Source: an uncultured Clostridium sp. (GTDB lineage: Bacteria; Bacillota; Clostridia; Lachnospirales; Lachnospiraceae). Taken from it: 64,000 nt of DNA. The stretch lies in assembly GCA_900547035.1 (NCBI GenBank), contig URFM01000011.1, positions 1-64,000 of the forward strand, given 5' to 3'. Under the pieces are notes generated by a model. The model saw only the letters and a program-made list of their open reading frames with translations, made no database searches and was not told the DNA's origin. Positions 8,452 through 17,231 of the stretch are shown piece by piece. The translations under genes and the position numbers were made by a program. Position 1 is the stretch's first letter. Every line of letters starts with the position of its first letter.

Positions 8452-8498
8452 GACAACTAGTTAGATGGTTGACCGGTTGACTAGTTGACCGACAACTA
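8452..8498. promoter_or_regulatory. GntR-type operator cluster
   Basis: TAGTTG-ACCGA-CAACTA (8482-8498) is a perfect 6-bp-arm palindrome of the FadR/GntR style. It overlaps three head-to-tail 8-bp units GGTTGACC, GGTTGACT, AGTTGACC (8467-8490), and GACAACTAG precedes at 8452. The cluster begins just downstream of the -10 of the dehydratase operon, a position where a bound repressor would block transcription. Confidence 0.75.
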
Positions 8499-8508
8499 TC
8501 TTATCACA

Positions 8509-8537
8509 AATATATATCTTTCACAATATAAAGTCAA
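8509..8537 (-). promoter_or_regulatory. Sigma-A promoter of the dehydratase-transporter operon
   Basis: On the minus strand: TTGACT (8537-8532), 17-bp spacer, TATATT (8514-8509). The expected start near 8502 lies just before the GntR operator cluster. Confidence 0.75.
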
Positions 8538-8580
8538 GTACTATTTTATCTTTTATGCAAAATGTTAATTATTATTTTTC

Positions 8581-8609
8581 TTGTACAAATAAATTAGTTA
8601 TGCTACAAT
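8581..8609 (+). promoter_or_regulatory. Sigma-A promoter of the gntR gene
   Basis: TTGTAC (8581-8586), 17-bp spacer, TACAAT (8604-8609). The -10 overlaps an upstream ATG at 8608, which argues for the later start at 8644. It lies about 80 bp from the operator cluster. Confidence 0.75.
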
Positions 8610-8643
8610 GATTTTGACTAAATCAGCATGGGGGCTTATAAAA

Positions 8644-9348
8644 ATGGCTGCAAAATATGGTGAAATCAATCGTCGTTCTGTTTCAGATCAGGTTTACGAT
8701 ATTATTGTAAAAAAAATAGCAGATGGGGAATGGAAAAAAGGAGACAAAATTCCTTCCGAAATTGAACTTGCCCAAGAATTAAAGGTAAGCAGAAGCACTC
8801 TGAAAATGGCTTTACAAAAGCTTAATACATTAGGAATAATTGAAACTCGGGTGGGGGAGGGTTCTTTCGTTCGTGATTTCAGTTTTAATGCTTTTTTATC
8901 GGAACTTTTAAAGAGCAATCTGATTACCGATAATACGAATGAAATCAATCAGTTTCGAATCTTAATAGAATACTGTGTTCTACGCCTTGCAATTATTAAT
9001 CCAACGGACACAGAGCTTCTTCACTCCCTGGAAACAGCTCTCCACAAAATCAAGGCCTCGATTCAATCTGAAGATGATGAAGCTTTTCATAAAGCTCATT
9101 TTCAATTTCACTATATCATCTGTCAAATGTCAAAAAATAAACTTTTCATTCGTTTGTATGATTCACTAAAGGAAATCTTTTTTGACATTTACAAGGCAAA
9201 TGCCGAAACAACCTGGCTAATTTATGGAAAAAGTGAAACTATCTCCCATCATCAGGAACTATATAATGGAATTAAAAATAAGGATTTTCAAAAGCTGACA
9301 CAACTTCAAGACGCATTATTAACAGACGAATACTTAGCGTCCAGATAA
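8644..9348 (+). CDS. GntR-family regulator (FadR/FCD type)
   Basis: A 234-residue regulator. The N-terminal winged helix reads RRSVSDQVYDIIVKKIADGEW, then KIPSEIELAQELKVSRSTLK and GIIETRVGEGSFV (about residues 9-75). The C-terminal part is helical (FRILIEYCVLRLAI, later FHKAHFQFHYIICQ), consistent with an FCD metabolite-binding domain. The start at 8644 has GGGGG upstream, and the gene has its own promoter at 8581. It faces the four-gene dehydratase operon across an operator cluster and is the evident regulator of that operon, probably relieved by the substrate or an intermediate. Confidence 0.9.
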   Translation: MAAKYGEINRRSVSDQVYDIIVKKIADGEWKKGDKIPSEIELAQELKVSRSTLKMALQKLNTLGIIETRVGEGSFVRDFSFNAFLSELLKSNLITDNTNEINQFRILIEYCVLRLAIINPTDTELLHSLETALHKIKASIQSEDDEAFHKAHFQFHYIICQMSKNKLFIRLYDSLKEIFFDIYKANAETTWLIYGKSETISHHQELYNGIKNKDFQKLTQLQDALLTDEYLASR

Positions 9349-9380
9349 TCGATAATACCCGTTTTAACATTTTAACATAG

Positions 9381-9430
9381 AAAGAGACTACTCCATAAGC
9401 TCTTACTCTTTATGGAATAGTCTCTTTTTA
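9381..9430. terminator. Terminator between gntR and the foldase gene
   Basis: AAAGAGACTACTCCATAA pairs with TTATGGAATAGTCTCTTT with one mismatch. T-runs follow in the plus direction (CTCTTTTTA), and it probably serves both converging genes. Confidence 0.8.
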
Positions 9431-9455
9431 TGTGAACTTATTTTAGTCTTTAACT

Positions 9456-10436
9456 TTAGTTTCCCATATACTCCCGGTACATAGAAAAGAAATTATCCGT
9501 CCGGCAATCTTCACCGCCCGCAAAAGAAACCGCCTCCCACAAGCCTTCCGAATAAACTACTTGATGCTCCATAGTAAAAGGCTCATAGATGGATTGAAAT
9601 ACCTGTTTTTTCTTATCTTCCTCCATCTGTTCCTTCCGGGCAGCCGTAGCCTCCTGATCATAGGCATTGACACATTTTAAAATATAATAAACTCCATCCT
9701 GCTCTACAATCCCGCTGACCTGATCCTGTTCCAAGGCAAAGGCCGCCTCCTCCAGCGCGTCCGGCTCCTCGGTCCTTCCCATAGAAACCGTACCTCCCCC
9801 TTCCTCTGAATACTGGCGGAGAACGGTTTCAAAATCAGCCCCCTCAGCGGACGCCGCCGCCAAAGCTTGCTTGGCCCTATCCGCATCCAAAAGCACGATT
9901 TCCTGCACCTGAATCACTTTCGCCTGGGCATCGCTGATTTCCAGATTCTCCTGGGCGGTCATCTCCTCCACCATCCGGTTGGCGCGATGATATGCGCTGT
10001 ACATCTCGTAGATTTCCTGTTGGCTCACCTGCAGAAAATCCCGGTCGCCTCCTGTCAGCTGAGCAAAATATTCTCTGGAAAGCTGGCCGATGGCATCTGT
10101 CTCCTGCGCGGTCAGCTCCAGCTGTTCTTCCTCCGCCATAGCACATACCAGCGTCATTTCCGTAAAAAATTCCTGAATCTGATTCATCAGCTGTGCCTCG
10201 AAATCCAAGTCTCCTGTCCCGGAAGCGGCGCTCCAAATTCGCTCCGTGTACACGTTCTGATAGCGGTTCCGCTCCGTAGCCGCAACCGTCATCAGCTGTC
10301 CTTTAGTCCAAGGAGCTTCAACGGCTTCCCGTTGGACCTCTCCACCGGCTTTTCTTCCGCAGCCGGAAAAAAGGAGTGTCACGGCGGCCAAAAACAGAAG
10401 CCCTCTTTTCCTTCCTTTTCCCAAGTGATTCTTCAA
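9456..10436 (-). CDS. PpiC/PrsA-like foldase lipoprotein
   Basis: A 326-residue lipoprotein with a lipobox LLFSGCG (Cys near 26) after a basic, hydrophobic signal, so it is anchored outside the membrane. A SurA/PrsA-like chaperone segment precedes a parvulin-type peptidyl-prolyl isomerase region around AKVIQVQEIVLLDADRAKQA to VSGIVEQDGVYYILKCV (about 190-265), but classical parvulin motifs are weak. I read the start as TTG 10436 with GGGAG 9 nt upstream. It follows the HAD gene by 15 bp and is probably cotranscribed with it and Maf. It likely folds secreted proteins. Confidence 0.8.
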   Translation of the reverse strand: MKNHLGKGRKRGLLFLAAVTLLFSGCGRKAGGEVQREAVEAPWTKGQLMTVAATERNRYQNVYTERIWSAASGTGDLDFEAQLMNQIQEFFTEMTLVCAMAEEEQLELTAQETDAIGQLSREYFAQLTGGDRDFLQVSQQEIYEMYSAYHRANRMVEEMTAQENLEISDAQAKVIQVQEIVLLDADRAKQALAAASAEGADFETVLRQYSEEGGGTVSMGRTEEPDALEEAAFALEQDQVSGIVEQDGVYYILKCVNAYDQEATAARKEQMEEDKKKQVFQSIYEPFTMEHQVVYSEGLWEAVSFAGGEDCRTDNFFSMYREYMGN

Positions 10437-10451
10437 TCTTTAAAACTCCCT

Positions 10452-11237
10452 TCAGATCAGCTGACGCAGCACCTTCAGCACGCCGTCCTTCACATTTTCA
10501 TCAGCCTGGAACCGAGCTGCTCTGCGCACCTCTTCTCTGGCATTGGCCACTGCGAAGCTGTAGTAGGCCCGCTCCAACATCTCCAGATCATTTAACTGAT
10601 CTCCAAACGCCGCTGTCTCTTCCGGCAAAATTTCCAGGCTTTCCTGAAGGCATTTCACCGCCTGTCCTTTATTTACACTGGGATCCATGCAATCCATCCA
10701 CATATCTCCCGCAATTGTAATCTTCAGACGATCCTTAAACCGGGCAAAGAGCTCTCTTCCAGCCTCTTCAATACCGTGTTCTTTATAAAAGGACAGCTTC
10801 AGGCAAGGCTCATTCACCTCTAAAAGACTATTTACCTTCGTCACCCTAAATCCATACCCCTCTGTTAGCCACTGATACAGCCGGTCATTGCCGTCCTCTA
10901 TGTAATCCCCGTTTTCTCCCGCGTAAGTCATTGCCAGATCAGGAAAACTTCTCCCTGCCAAAATCAATTCTTCCAGTATTTTACGGTCAATGGAAGTTAC
11001 AAATAGTGATCTGCCGCAGCAGCCCAGATAAGCTCCATTATTGGATATATAAAAAATTTTCTCCTTAACCGGCTCAAATGCCTTCTCAATACTGGCCCAG
11101 GGCCGTCCACTGGCGATGGCCACCTGGATTCCCTTTTCTCTCAGCTTTAAAATTACGTCGAAAAGCTGAGGATTTACCACAGAGGTACCATCCGGTACCA
11201 GAGTTCCGTCTACATCGGATACTACCAATTTGATCAT
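10452..11237 (-). CDS. HAD-superfamily Cof-type phosphatase
   Basis: A 261-residue hydrolase. Motif I is VVSDVDGTLVPDG (nucleophile Asp near residue 8), motif II is the AIASGRPW region, and motif IV is AAFGDQLNDLEMLERA. The C2-type cap between about 85 and 180 places it with Cof/YbiV-like sugar-phosphate or flavin phosphatases. GGAGAG stands before the ATG. It lies 18 bp downstream of maf and upstream of the foldase lipoprotein, a likely three-gene transcription unit. Substrate unknown. Confidence 0.9.
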   Translation of the reverse strand: MIKLVVSDVDGTLVPDGTSVVNPQLFDVILKLREKGIQVAIASGRPWASIEKAFEPVKEKIFYISNNGAYLGCCGRSLFVTSIDRKILEELILAGRSFPDLAMTYAGENGDYIEDGNDRLYQWLTEGYGFRVTKVNSLLEVNEPCLKLSFYKEHGIEEAGRELFARFKDRLKITIAGDMWMDCMDPSVNKGQAVKCLQESLEILPEETAAFGDQLNDLEMLERAYYSFAVANAREEVRRAARFQADENVKDGVLKVLRQLI

Positions 11238-11255
11238 CTTTTTTGCTCTCCTTCG

Positions 11256-11882
11256 TTACTTGATATCCGCTTCCTGTTCCTCCTCACCGGGAAACACCAG
11301 ATGATTCATCTCGTGGTATAGTCTCCCCAGAGGCAGTCCCACCACATTTGTGTAATCTCCACGAATTCCTTTAATCCAGGCCGCAAAACTTCCCTGGATT
11401 CCGTAAGCTCCCGCCTTATCCATAGGCTCTCCGGTGGTAATATAGCTCCTGATTTCCTCTGGCTTCATAGGATAAACCTCCACTTGGGTTTCCTCGCAGA
11501 AGCATGAACCGTGAAATTTTTGCTCCCCGAGACATAAAACCAGAGCCACTCCTGTATAAACCTGATGAGTTTTTCCGGAAAGAGAAGCAAGCATCCGAAA
11601 GGCTTCCTGCTCATCCGCCGGTTTTCCCATAACCTTTCCATCCAAAGCTACCACTGTATCCGCTCCGATCACCATAGTTCCTTCCGGACAGGCAGAGGCA
11701 ATATCCTCCGCTTTCGCTCTGGCAAGTTCCATTACCAATTCTCCCGGATTCTGTGTCTCAGCCGATTCTTCCTTCTTACTGGGGCAAATTTTAGGTTCTA
11801 TGCCAATCTGCTCCAAAAGCTCCTTCCTTCTGGGCGAGGCGGATGCCAGAACAATTTGCCATCCCTTCCAATTATTTGTCAT
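11256..11882 (-). CDS. maf: Maf-type nucleoside triphosphate pyrophosphatase
   Basis: A 208-residue protein of the Maf family, cytoplasmic enzymes that hydrolyse dTTP, UTP and modified nucleotides. The signature LASASPRRKELLEQIG sits at about 13-27, followed by VIGADTVVALDGKVMGKP (about 71-88) and SGKTHQVYTGVAL. The C-terminal GIQGSFAAWIKGIRGDYTNVVGLP is also typical. The usual length is about 190-200, so a short acidic tail (EEEQEADIK) is extra. The 5' side faces a palindromic repeat at 11987. Confidence 0.92.
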   Translation of the reverse strand: MTNNWKGWQIVLASASPRRKELLEQIGIEPKICPSKKEESAETQNPGELVMELARAKAEDIASACPEGTMVIGADTVVALDGKVMGKPADEQEAFRMLASLSGKTHQVYTGVALVLCLGEQKFHGSCFCEETQVEVYPMKPEEIRSYITTGEPMDKAGAYGIQGSFAAWIKGIRGDYTNVVGLPLGRLYHEMNHLVFPGEEEQEADIK

Positions 11883-11986
11883 TTACCGCGTTTCCTTTCC
11901 TGCATAATACGAACAGGGGCGCCGAACAGCCTTTTGCTGTCTGTCCTCGCCCCCGGCATCGTCCCGATTGATAACTATTAATTATT

Positions 11987-12042
11987 CAGGACGGCACATC
12001 TTCTTATCCGGCCAAGGCCGGACAAGAAGATGTGCCGTCCTG
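11987..12042. repeat. Minimal form of the GGACGGC palindromic repeat
   Basis: Two 27-nt arms beginning CAGGACGGCACATCTTCTT pair around an AA loop with one G-T wobble. The outer part (CAGGACGGC) and the CTTCTT-TCCGGCC hairpin are shared with the long elements at 36722 and 41841, but the other two hairpins of those elements are missing. A second small GC hairpin (GGGGCG...CGCCCC) lies nearby at 11916-11953. Confidence 0.85.
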
Positions 12043-12056
12043 GAAGCTGCCCCGGT

Positions 12057-12515
12057 TTAATAAAATCCGCTGATCCCTATAGCCAAAAATACTCCTAAAA
12101 GAGCGCCGGCCACTACCTGAAGAGGCGTATGTCCCACATACTCTTTCAAGCGTTCCTGCAGCACCTCTGCGCTGAGCTTTAAAGGATTCTCCATCAAAAT
12201 GGAATTTAATAGTTTGGCCTGTTTTCCGGTTTCCCTTCGCACACCAATGGCATCGTACATTACAATCATGGAAAGCACAAAGCTGATGGCAAACTCAAAG
12301 GATCCTACCCCGTATTTGATAACGGCTGCGGTGGTAAGGCCGCAGACCGTAGCGGAATGGGAGCTTGGCATACCTCCAGACCCCACCAGACGCTCTTTAT
12401 TAAAGCTTTTGTTCAATGCAAAATCGATGAGTGTTTTCAGGCCCTGGGCCACTACCCAGCCCAAAACAGCGCTGACCAGCAGCTGATTGCCCAACAATTC
12501 ATCCCACATGTTCAT
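12057..12515 (-). CDS. Divergent PAP2 family protein (DUF212, YuiD-like)
   Basis: A 152-residue membrane protein with about four spans. The segment GSGGMPSSHSATVCGL (about 46-61) is the phosphatase-like signature, and VMYDAIGVRRETGKQAKLLN with a late GHTPLQVVAGALLGVFLAI completes the DUF212 pattern. Related proteins are predicted lipid or polyprenyl phosphatases; activity is largely untested. AGGAGAG stands before the ATG. It is downstream of the HD-domain gene on the same strand. Confidence 0.88.
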   Translation of the reverse strand: MNMWDELLGNQLLVSAVLGWVVAQGLKTLIDFALNKSFNKERLVGSGGMPSSHSATVCGLTTAAVIKYGVGSFEFAISFVLSMIVMYDAIGVRRETGKQAKLLNSILMENPLKLSAEVLQERLKEYVGHTPLQVVAGALLGVFLAIGISGFY

Positions 12516-12575
12516 CCAAACTCTCCTAGCTTCTCATATTGTAACTGTTCAGGAACGCATATTTTCCTGCCTAAT

Positions 12576-13064
12576 TTAAGGCCGTACGGAAATGCCCCGG
12601 CAAAATATCCGTCCCCATCTCATCTGCTCACAAGTTTCCTCCAGGCTGCACAGCTTATCTGCTGCCGTTACCGCAAATCCGACGGCAGACGCCGGAGGAA
12701 CAGGCGTAAGAGGCCACATATGGCGGAGAATAGCGTTCTCCTCCTCCCATGTCAGCTTAAAATATTTTCTGGCGTTTTCCAAAGCCGTCCTTGGATGAGT
12801 AAATCCATGGAAGCGATGCCCCGTCTCCTTCGCGTGAGTATGCCAGTCGTACAAAAACAAATCATGAAGAAGTCCTGCCCTGGCGGCGCTTCTCCAATTG
12901 CCGCCAAAACGCCTGCACAGCCGATAGCTTACATAGGACACCCTCATACAATGTTCTTTACAGGTAGTATTCCCATGCTGTATATATTCATCCATGGACT
13001 GAAACACAGGATGGTCCAGAATATCCCGGACACATTCCAAATACTCCTGATCTTTCATCTCCAT
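12576..13064 (-). CDS. HD-domain phosphohydrolase
   Basis: A 162-residue protein with the HD metal-ligand pattern: HCMRVSYVSYRLC (first His), GLLHDLFLYDWH (the HD pair) and later HGFTHPRTALENA. This group of small clostridial HD proteins resembles nucleotide or nucleoside 5'-phosphate phosphohydrolases. The start at 13064 (MEMKDQEYL) has TAGGAGGC upstream; an upstream extension through a repeat remnant is not supported. Substrate unknown. Confidence 0.8.
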   Translation of the reverse strand: MEMKDQEYLECVRDILDHPVFQSMDEYIQHGNTTCKEHCMRVSYVSYRLCRRFGGNWRSAARAGLLHDLFLYDWHTHAKETGHRFHGFTHPRTALENARKYFKLTWEEENAILRHMWPLTPVPPASAVGFAVTAADKLCSLEETCEQMRWGRIFCRGISVRP

Positions 13065-13160
13065 TTTTCTGCCTCCTACCTGCGTTTGGGCATCCGGATC
13101 ATTCCGGACGCCCAAATCGATCTGCCACGGAAAAACATTTTCCCGAAGCTGATGCCGCGG

Positions 13161-14606
13161 TTAATATCCAATCAGCCAGTCATAAAGCTCCTGATACTTC
13201 CCTGCGGAAGCTCCCCAGGAGAAGTCCTTGGCCATACCGCGGTCAATAATCTTGTTCCACTCTCTCCTCTTGTTATAGTAAACATGCTTCGCGTACCGCA
13301 GACTGCCCAGCATTTCGTGAGCGTTGTAGTTTGCGAAGGAAAAACCGGTTCCCTTGCTCTCATATTCGTTGTAGGGCTCTACCGTATCCTTCAGTCCGCC
13401 GGTCTCCCGTACAATGGGAACGGTGCCGTAGCGCAGAGCCATCAGCTGGCTTAATCCGCAGGGCTCAAAAAGAGACGGCATCAAGAAGGCGTCACAGCCT
13501 GCGTATATCTTATGGGACATAGGCTCAGAATAATAAATCTGAGCGGAAACCCGGTCATGGTATTTCCAATCATAGTGGCGGAACATATTCTCATAGCGCT
13601 CGTCGCCGGTGCCCAGTACCACCAACTGCATATCATCGCTGCACATCTCGTCCATAACGCACTGTATCAGATCCAGTCCTTTCTGATCCGTCAGTCTGGA
13701 AACAATACCCACCATAAACTTCTTCTCATCCACCGGCAGTCCCAACTGCTGCTGGAGAGCTTTCTTGTTCTTCACTTTCTCCTTACGGAAGTTCTTTGCG
13801 TTATAGTGCTGCTCAATATATGGATCCGTCTCCGGATTGAATTCCTCGTAATCGATGCCATTGACAATTCCCCGCAGACTCCCGGCTCTGGCACGCATCA
13901 GGCCGTCCAGCCCCTCGCCGTAGAAGGGCATCTTGATCTCCTCTGCATAGGTATTGCTCACCGTGGTAATGGCGTCCGCATAGACAATACCGCCCTTTAA
14001 CAGGTTGCCGTCCTTGTAAGCCTCCAGTTTATCCGGCGTAAAATAATAATCAGAAAGTCCGGTAAAGCGCTGAATGGTTTTCACATCCCAAACACCCTGG
14101 AACTTCAGGTTATGGATGGTAATTACCGATTTCATATTGCAGAAAAACTCGCCCCCACGGAAACGGTCCTTCAGCAGCACCGGTACCAAACCGGTCTGCC
14201 AGTCGTGGCAGTGTACCACATCCGGCTGGAATCCGATTACCGGAAGGGCTGACAGTCCTGCCCAACAGAAGAAGCAGAATTTTTCCAGATCCCAATACCA
14301 GTCGCCGTAGGGCTTTTCACCGTGGAAATAGCCTTCATTGTCGATAAAATAGAAGGTAACTCCCTGGTACACATACTGAAGAATTCCCACATAGCGGCTC
14401 TGCCCCAAATAATCCATGTAGAAATGATTGACATACTGCATCTGGCTGCGCCACTCGTCTTTAATGCAGAGATACTTGGGGATCATTACCCGGACATCGA
14501 AATATTCCTTATCAAAGTATTTGGGCAGAGAACCCACAACGTCTGCCAATCCCCCCGTTTTAATAAAAGGCACCGCCTCTGAAGCCATAAATAATATTTT
14601 CTTCAT
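13161..14606 (-). CDS. glgA: Glycogen synthase (ADP-glucose type)
   Basis: A 481-residue GT5-family glycosyltransferase that extends alpha-1,4-glucan from ADP-glucose. The N-terminal KTGGLADVVGSLP (about 17-29) is the ADP-glucose-binding signature. GIVSRLTDQKGLDL (about 298-311) and the MPSLFEPCGLSQLMALRYGTVPIVRETGGL stretch near 385-415 are the conserved C-terminal nucleotide-binding and catalytic motifs. GGGAGG precedes the start. No other glycogen gene is in the window, so it is a stand-alone locus upstream of the HD gene. Confidence 0.95.
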   Translation of the reverse strand: MKKILFMASEAVPFIKTGGLADVVGSLPKYFDKEYFDVRVMIPKYLCIKDEWRSQMQYVNHFYMDYLGQSRYVGILQYVYQGVTFYFIDNEGYFHGEKPYGDWYWDLEKFCFFCWAGLSALPVIGFQPDVVHCHDWQTGLVPVLLKDRFRGGEFFCNMKSVITIHNLKFQGVWDVKTIQRFTGLSDYYFTPDKLEAYKDGNLLKGGIVYADAITTVSNTYAEEIKMPFYGEGLDGLMRARAGSLRGIVNGIDYEEFNPETDPYIEQHYNAKNFRKEKVKNKKALQQQLGLPVDEKKFMVGIVSRLTDQKGLDLIQCVMDEMCSDDMQLVVLGTGDERYENMFRHYDWKYHDRVSAQIYYSEPMSHKIYAGCDAFLMPSLFEPCGLSQLMALRYGTVPIVRETGGLKDTVEPYNEYESKGTGFSFANYNAHEMLGSLRYAKHVYYNKRREWNKIIDRGMAKDFSWGASAGKYQELYDWLIGY

Positions 14607-14652
14607 CCGAACCTCCCTCTCCTGTCATACAGGCAGTAAATGCTCATCAATC

Positions 14653-14716
14653 TATACCCTCCGGGTATACCGCAATTCATGCCCTTTGGGCGGGGGCGCT
14701 TCGCGCCTCAATGTAT
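14653..14716. repeat. Single copy of the three-hairpin 61-bp repeat family
   Basis: Three adjoining mini-hairpins: TACCC-tcc-GGGTA, GCCC-ttt-GGGC and GGCGC-ttc-GCGCC, ending in TGTATA. The same order occurs in tandem at 30369-30526. The third stem here is GGCGC/GCGCC where the other copies have AGCGC/GCGCT, a paired change. It lies between glgA and spo0A. Confidence 0.8.
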
Positions 14717-14753
14717 AGTATACATTATTTTGGGGGAATTAGGAAGTTCTTTT

Positions 14754-15566
14754 TTATATCTTTTTGTATTCCAGCAAAATCTGGTCCGCAATCAGGGCAA
14801 TAAACTCTGAGTTGGTAGGCTTTCCTTTTCCGGTGCTGACCGTGTAACCGAAAATCTGATCGATAGTTTCCAGTTTTCCTCTCCCCCAGGCCACCTCAAT
14901 GGCATGACGGATGGCCCGTTCCACCCGGCTGGCCGTGGTCTGATGACGCTTGGCAATGGTTGGATAAAGAATCTTGGTCACAGAGGTCATCATTTCCTGG
15001 TCCTTAACCGTCATGGAAATTGCGTCTCTTAAATATTGGTATCCCTTAATATGGGCCGGAATTCCCAGTTCGTGAAGCATTTTCGTAATATCGGTCTCCA
15101 GATGTTCCTCCATATATGCCTCCCGGTCCTGCTTACATCCCTTTTCCCTCTTCTCCGGCGCAAAAGATTTCCCTGTCCGCGGAAGGGATTGTTTCCCCAC
15201 TGTGCGTATTTTACTCACAAGGGTATCCCTGTCAAAAGGTTTCATCAGATAATAGTTCGCGCCGGCCCGAAAAGCCTCCTCTGCCATCTGCTCTCCCGCT
15301 ACGGAACTCAGAATGATAAAAGCCGGGATTTTCTTCAGAGATTCCGACTGCTTAATCCGCTCTACCACGGAAATGCCGTCGATTTTGGGCATAATAAGGT
15401 CCAGCAGAACTACGTCGGGGCTTTTGTCCGTAATCATATGAAGAGCATCCTCTCCATTCTCGGCCTTTCCAATGACGGACATGTCTTTCTCCTGTCCCAG
15501 AATTCCCTCCAGCGTGTTCAAAACCATAGGGTTGTCATCCACAATCGCAATACTTAATTCTTTCAT
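14754..15566 (-). CDS. spo0A: Spo0A, master response regulator of sporulation
   Basis: A 270-residue protein. The receiver domain holds [13 protein letters not shown] (acidic pocket), VVLLDLIMP (phospho-acceptor Asp near 55) and YYLMKPFD with the conserved Lys. The C-terminal DNA-binding domain is highly typical: [37 protein letters not shown] and [14 protein letters not shown]. It binds 0A boxes to start sporulation. I choose the second ATG (15566), 9 nt from GGGAGG, over the one six bases earlier. A sigma-A-like promoter lies at 15626. The lineage is clearly endospore-forming. Confidence 0.97.
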   Translation of the reverse strand: MKELSIAIVDDNPMVLNTLEGILGQEKDMSVIGKAENGEDALHMITDKSPDVVLLDLIMPKIDGISVVERIKQSESLKKIPAFIILSSVAGEQMAEEAFRAGANYYLMKPFDRDTLVSKIRTVGKQSLPRTGKSFAPEKREKGCKQDREAYMEEHLETDITKMLHELGIPAHIKGYQYLRDAISMTVKDQEMMTSVTKILYPTIAKRHQTTASRVERAIRHAIEVAWGRGKLETIDQIFGYTVSTGKGKPTNSEFIALIADQILLEYKKI

Positions 15567-15625
15567 AATCATTTACCTCCCTGAATGTGTTGTGCCTGAT
15601 CATATCTTTATTTGCCAACGGGTAC

Positions 15626-15655
15626 ATTATACTCATCCATTTTTTACCTTTGCAA
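15626..15655 (-). promoter_or_regulatory. Candidate spo0A promoter
   Basis: On the minus strand: TTGCAA (15655-15650), 18-bp spacer, TATAAT (15631-15626), about 60 bp before the start codon. The rest of the gap up to 15859 holds no recognisable gene or clear terminator. Confidence 0.55.
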
Positions 15656-15859
15656 CTGGTTATGACCGCAAGATTAGACACAAGAGCAATAAAAAAACGC
15701 CGTGATCCGCAGTTTCTCAACTGGGTTCGCAGCATTTTTTGTCAATATGATACAAACGTCAAAAATTTATGGGGGGCTGTGCTTGCACAGGCAAACATGA
15801 CTTTTGGACGCGCAAAACGCCTTCTGACGCCTTCCTCTCAACATGCGTAAAACCGTCTT

Positions 15860-17227
15860 TTAATTTTTTGCAATCACCTTCCGGAACTGGATATAAAAAA
15901 GGATGGCGGTAAAGGTCACCGCAATGGTATCGGCTATGGGCTCTGCCATATAGACGGCCCTGGTCATCATCGCTGAACTTCCGTTCAAAATTCTGGGCAT
16001 AATATAAATCAGGGGAATCAGCAGGATAAATTTCCTGACAACCGCCACCACAATAGCCTCCTTGGCTTTTCCCAAAGCATTGAAGGTCATTTGACAGGCC
16101 ATCTGGATTCCAAAAAGGAACATGGCTCCCATGTAAATTCTAAGAGCTGTTCCGGTAAATTCTACCAAGGCCTCATCAGAAGTAAAGATTCCGGCAAAAA
16201 CACCAGGAGCAGCCATTACCAGCACCCATAAAAGAACGCTGTAGCAGAGACTGCATTTTAGCAAAAGGAAGTAGGCTTCCTTCACTCGCTTTGTATTTCC
16301 TGCGCCGTAGTTATAACTGATAATAGGCTGCGCGCCCTGCCCCAGGCCCTGAAGAGGCAGCATGGCAAATTGCATTACGCTGGTCAGAATGGTCATAGCG
16401 CCTACCGCAATATCCCCTCCGTATTTCAAAAGGGAGGAGTTAAAGCAGACAGAAATCACGCTTTCGCTTGCCTGCATGATAAAGGTGGCAGTTCCCAGCG
16501 CCACGCAGGGAAGAATCACTTCAGTCTGAAGCTTCAGGTTTCTGGCTTTAATCCGCAGGAACGTCTTTTTTCCAAAGAGAAAACTCAGGACCCAAATACA
16601 GGAGATAGCCTGAGAAATGATGGTAGCCCACGCCGCTCCCGGAACGCCCATGTGAAATCCGAAAATCAGAATAGGATCCAGAATAATGTTGCAGACTGCT
16701 CCGATCAGAACGGAGAGCATACCGGTTCTGGCAAATCCCTGGGCCGTAATAAAGGAATTCATCCCAAGGGTAAGCTGCACGAAAATGGTTCCCAGAGCAT
16801 AGATATTCATATAACTAACCGCGTAGCCGATCGTATTTTCGCTGGCCCCGAAGGTCATAAGAAAATCCCGGTTCCAGATTAAAAGCACCGCGGTCAGAAT
16901 AGCAGACAAAATCACCTGGAGAACCAGGCAGTTTCCCAGGATTTCTTCCGCCTCATTCTGATCTCCCTTTCCCATCGCTATGGATGCTCTTGGGGAACCG
17001 CCGTAACCCACCAGAGCCGCGAATGCAGACACAATCATAATAATTGGCATACATACGCCTACGCCGGTCAGGGCCATAGCTCCCTCCCCGGGAATATGGC
17101 CGATATAAATACGGTCCACAATATTGTAAAGCATATTAATCAGCTGAGCAGCCACCGTAGGAAGGGCCAGCTGCAGAAGCAGCTTTCCCACCGGTTCTGT
17201 TCCCAAGAATTTCTTATCCTTTTCCAT
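15860..17227 (-). CDS. MATE-family efflux transporter
   Basis: A 455-residue, 12-span multidrug/sodium antiporter. The N-terminus (GTEPVGKLLLQLALPTVAAQLINMLYNIVDRIYIGHI) and the repeat-2 segment LGQGAQPIISYNYGAGNTKRVKEAY (about 295-320) are family signatures. Spans are evenly spread over the whole length. It starts 4 bp after the stop of the marR gene, in one operon, so expression is presumably derepressed when MarR binds a drug. The exported compound is unknown. Confidence 0.92.
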   Translation of the reverse strand: MEKDKKFLGTEPVGKLLLQLALPTVAAQLINMLYNIVDRIYIGHIPGEGAMALTGVGVCMPIIMIVSAFAALVGYGGSPRASIAMGKGDQNEAEEILGNCLVLQVILSAILTAVLLIWNRDFLMTFGASENTIGYAVSYMNIYALGTIFVQLTLGMNSFITAQGFARTGMLSVLIGAVCNIILDPILIFGFHMGVPGAAWATIISQAISCIWVLSFLFGKKTFLRIKARNLKLQTEVILPCVALGTATFIMQASESVISVCFNSSLLKYGGDIAVGAMTILTSVMQFAMLPLQGLGQGAQPIISYNYGAGNTKRVKEAYFLLLKCSLCYSVLLWVLVMAAPGVFAGIFTSDEALVEFTGTALRIYMGAMFLFGIQMACQMTFNALGKAKEAIVVAVVRKFILLIPLIYIMPRILNGSSAMMTRAVYMAEPIADTIAVTFTAILFYIQFRKVIAKN

Positions 17228-17231
17228 ATTT

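Noticed and set aside
12357..13454. 365-codon plus-strand frame across 12357-13454
   Set aside because: It is a shadow over the DUF212, HD and glgA genes with no family likeness and poor start context.
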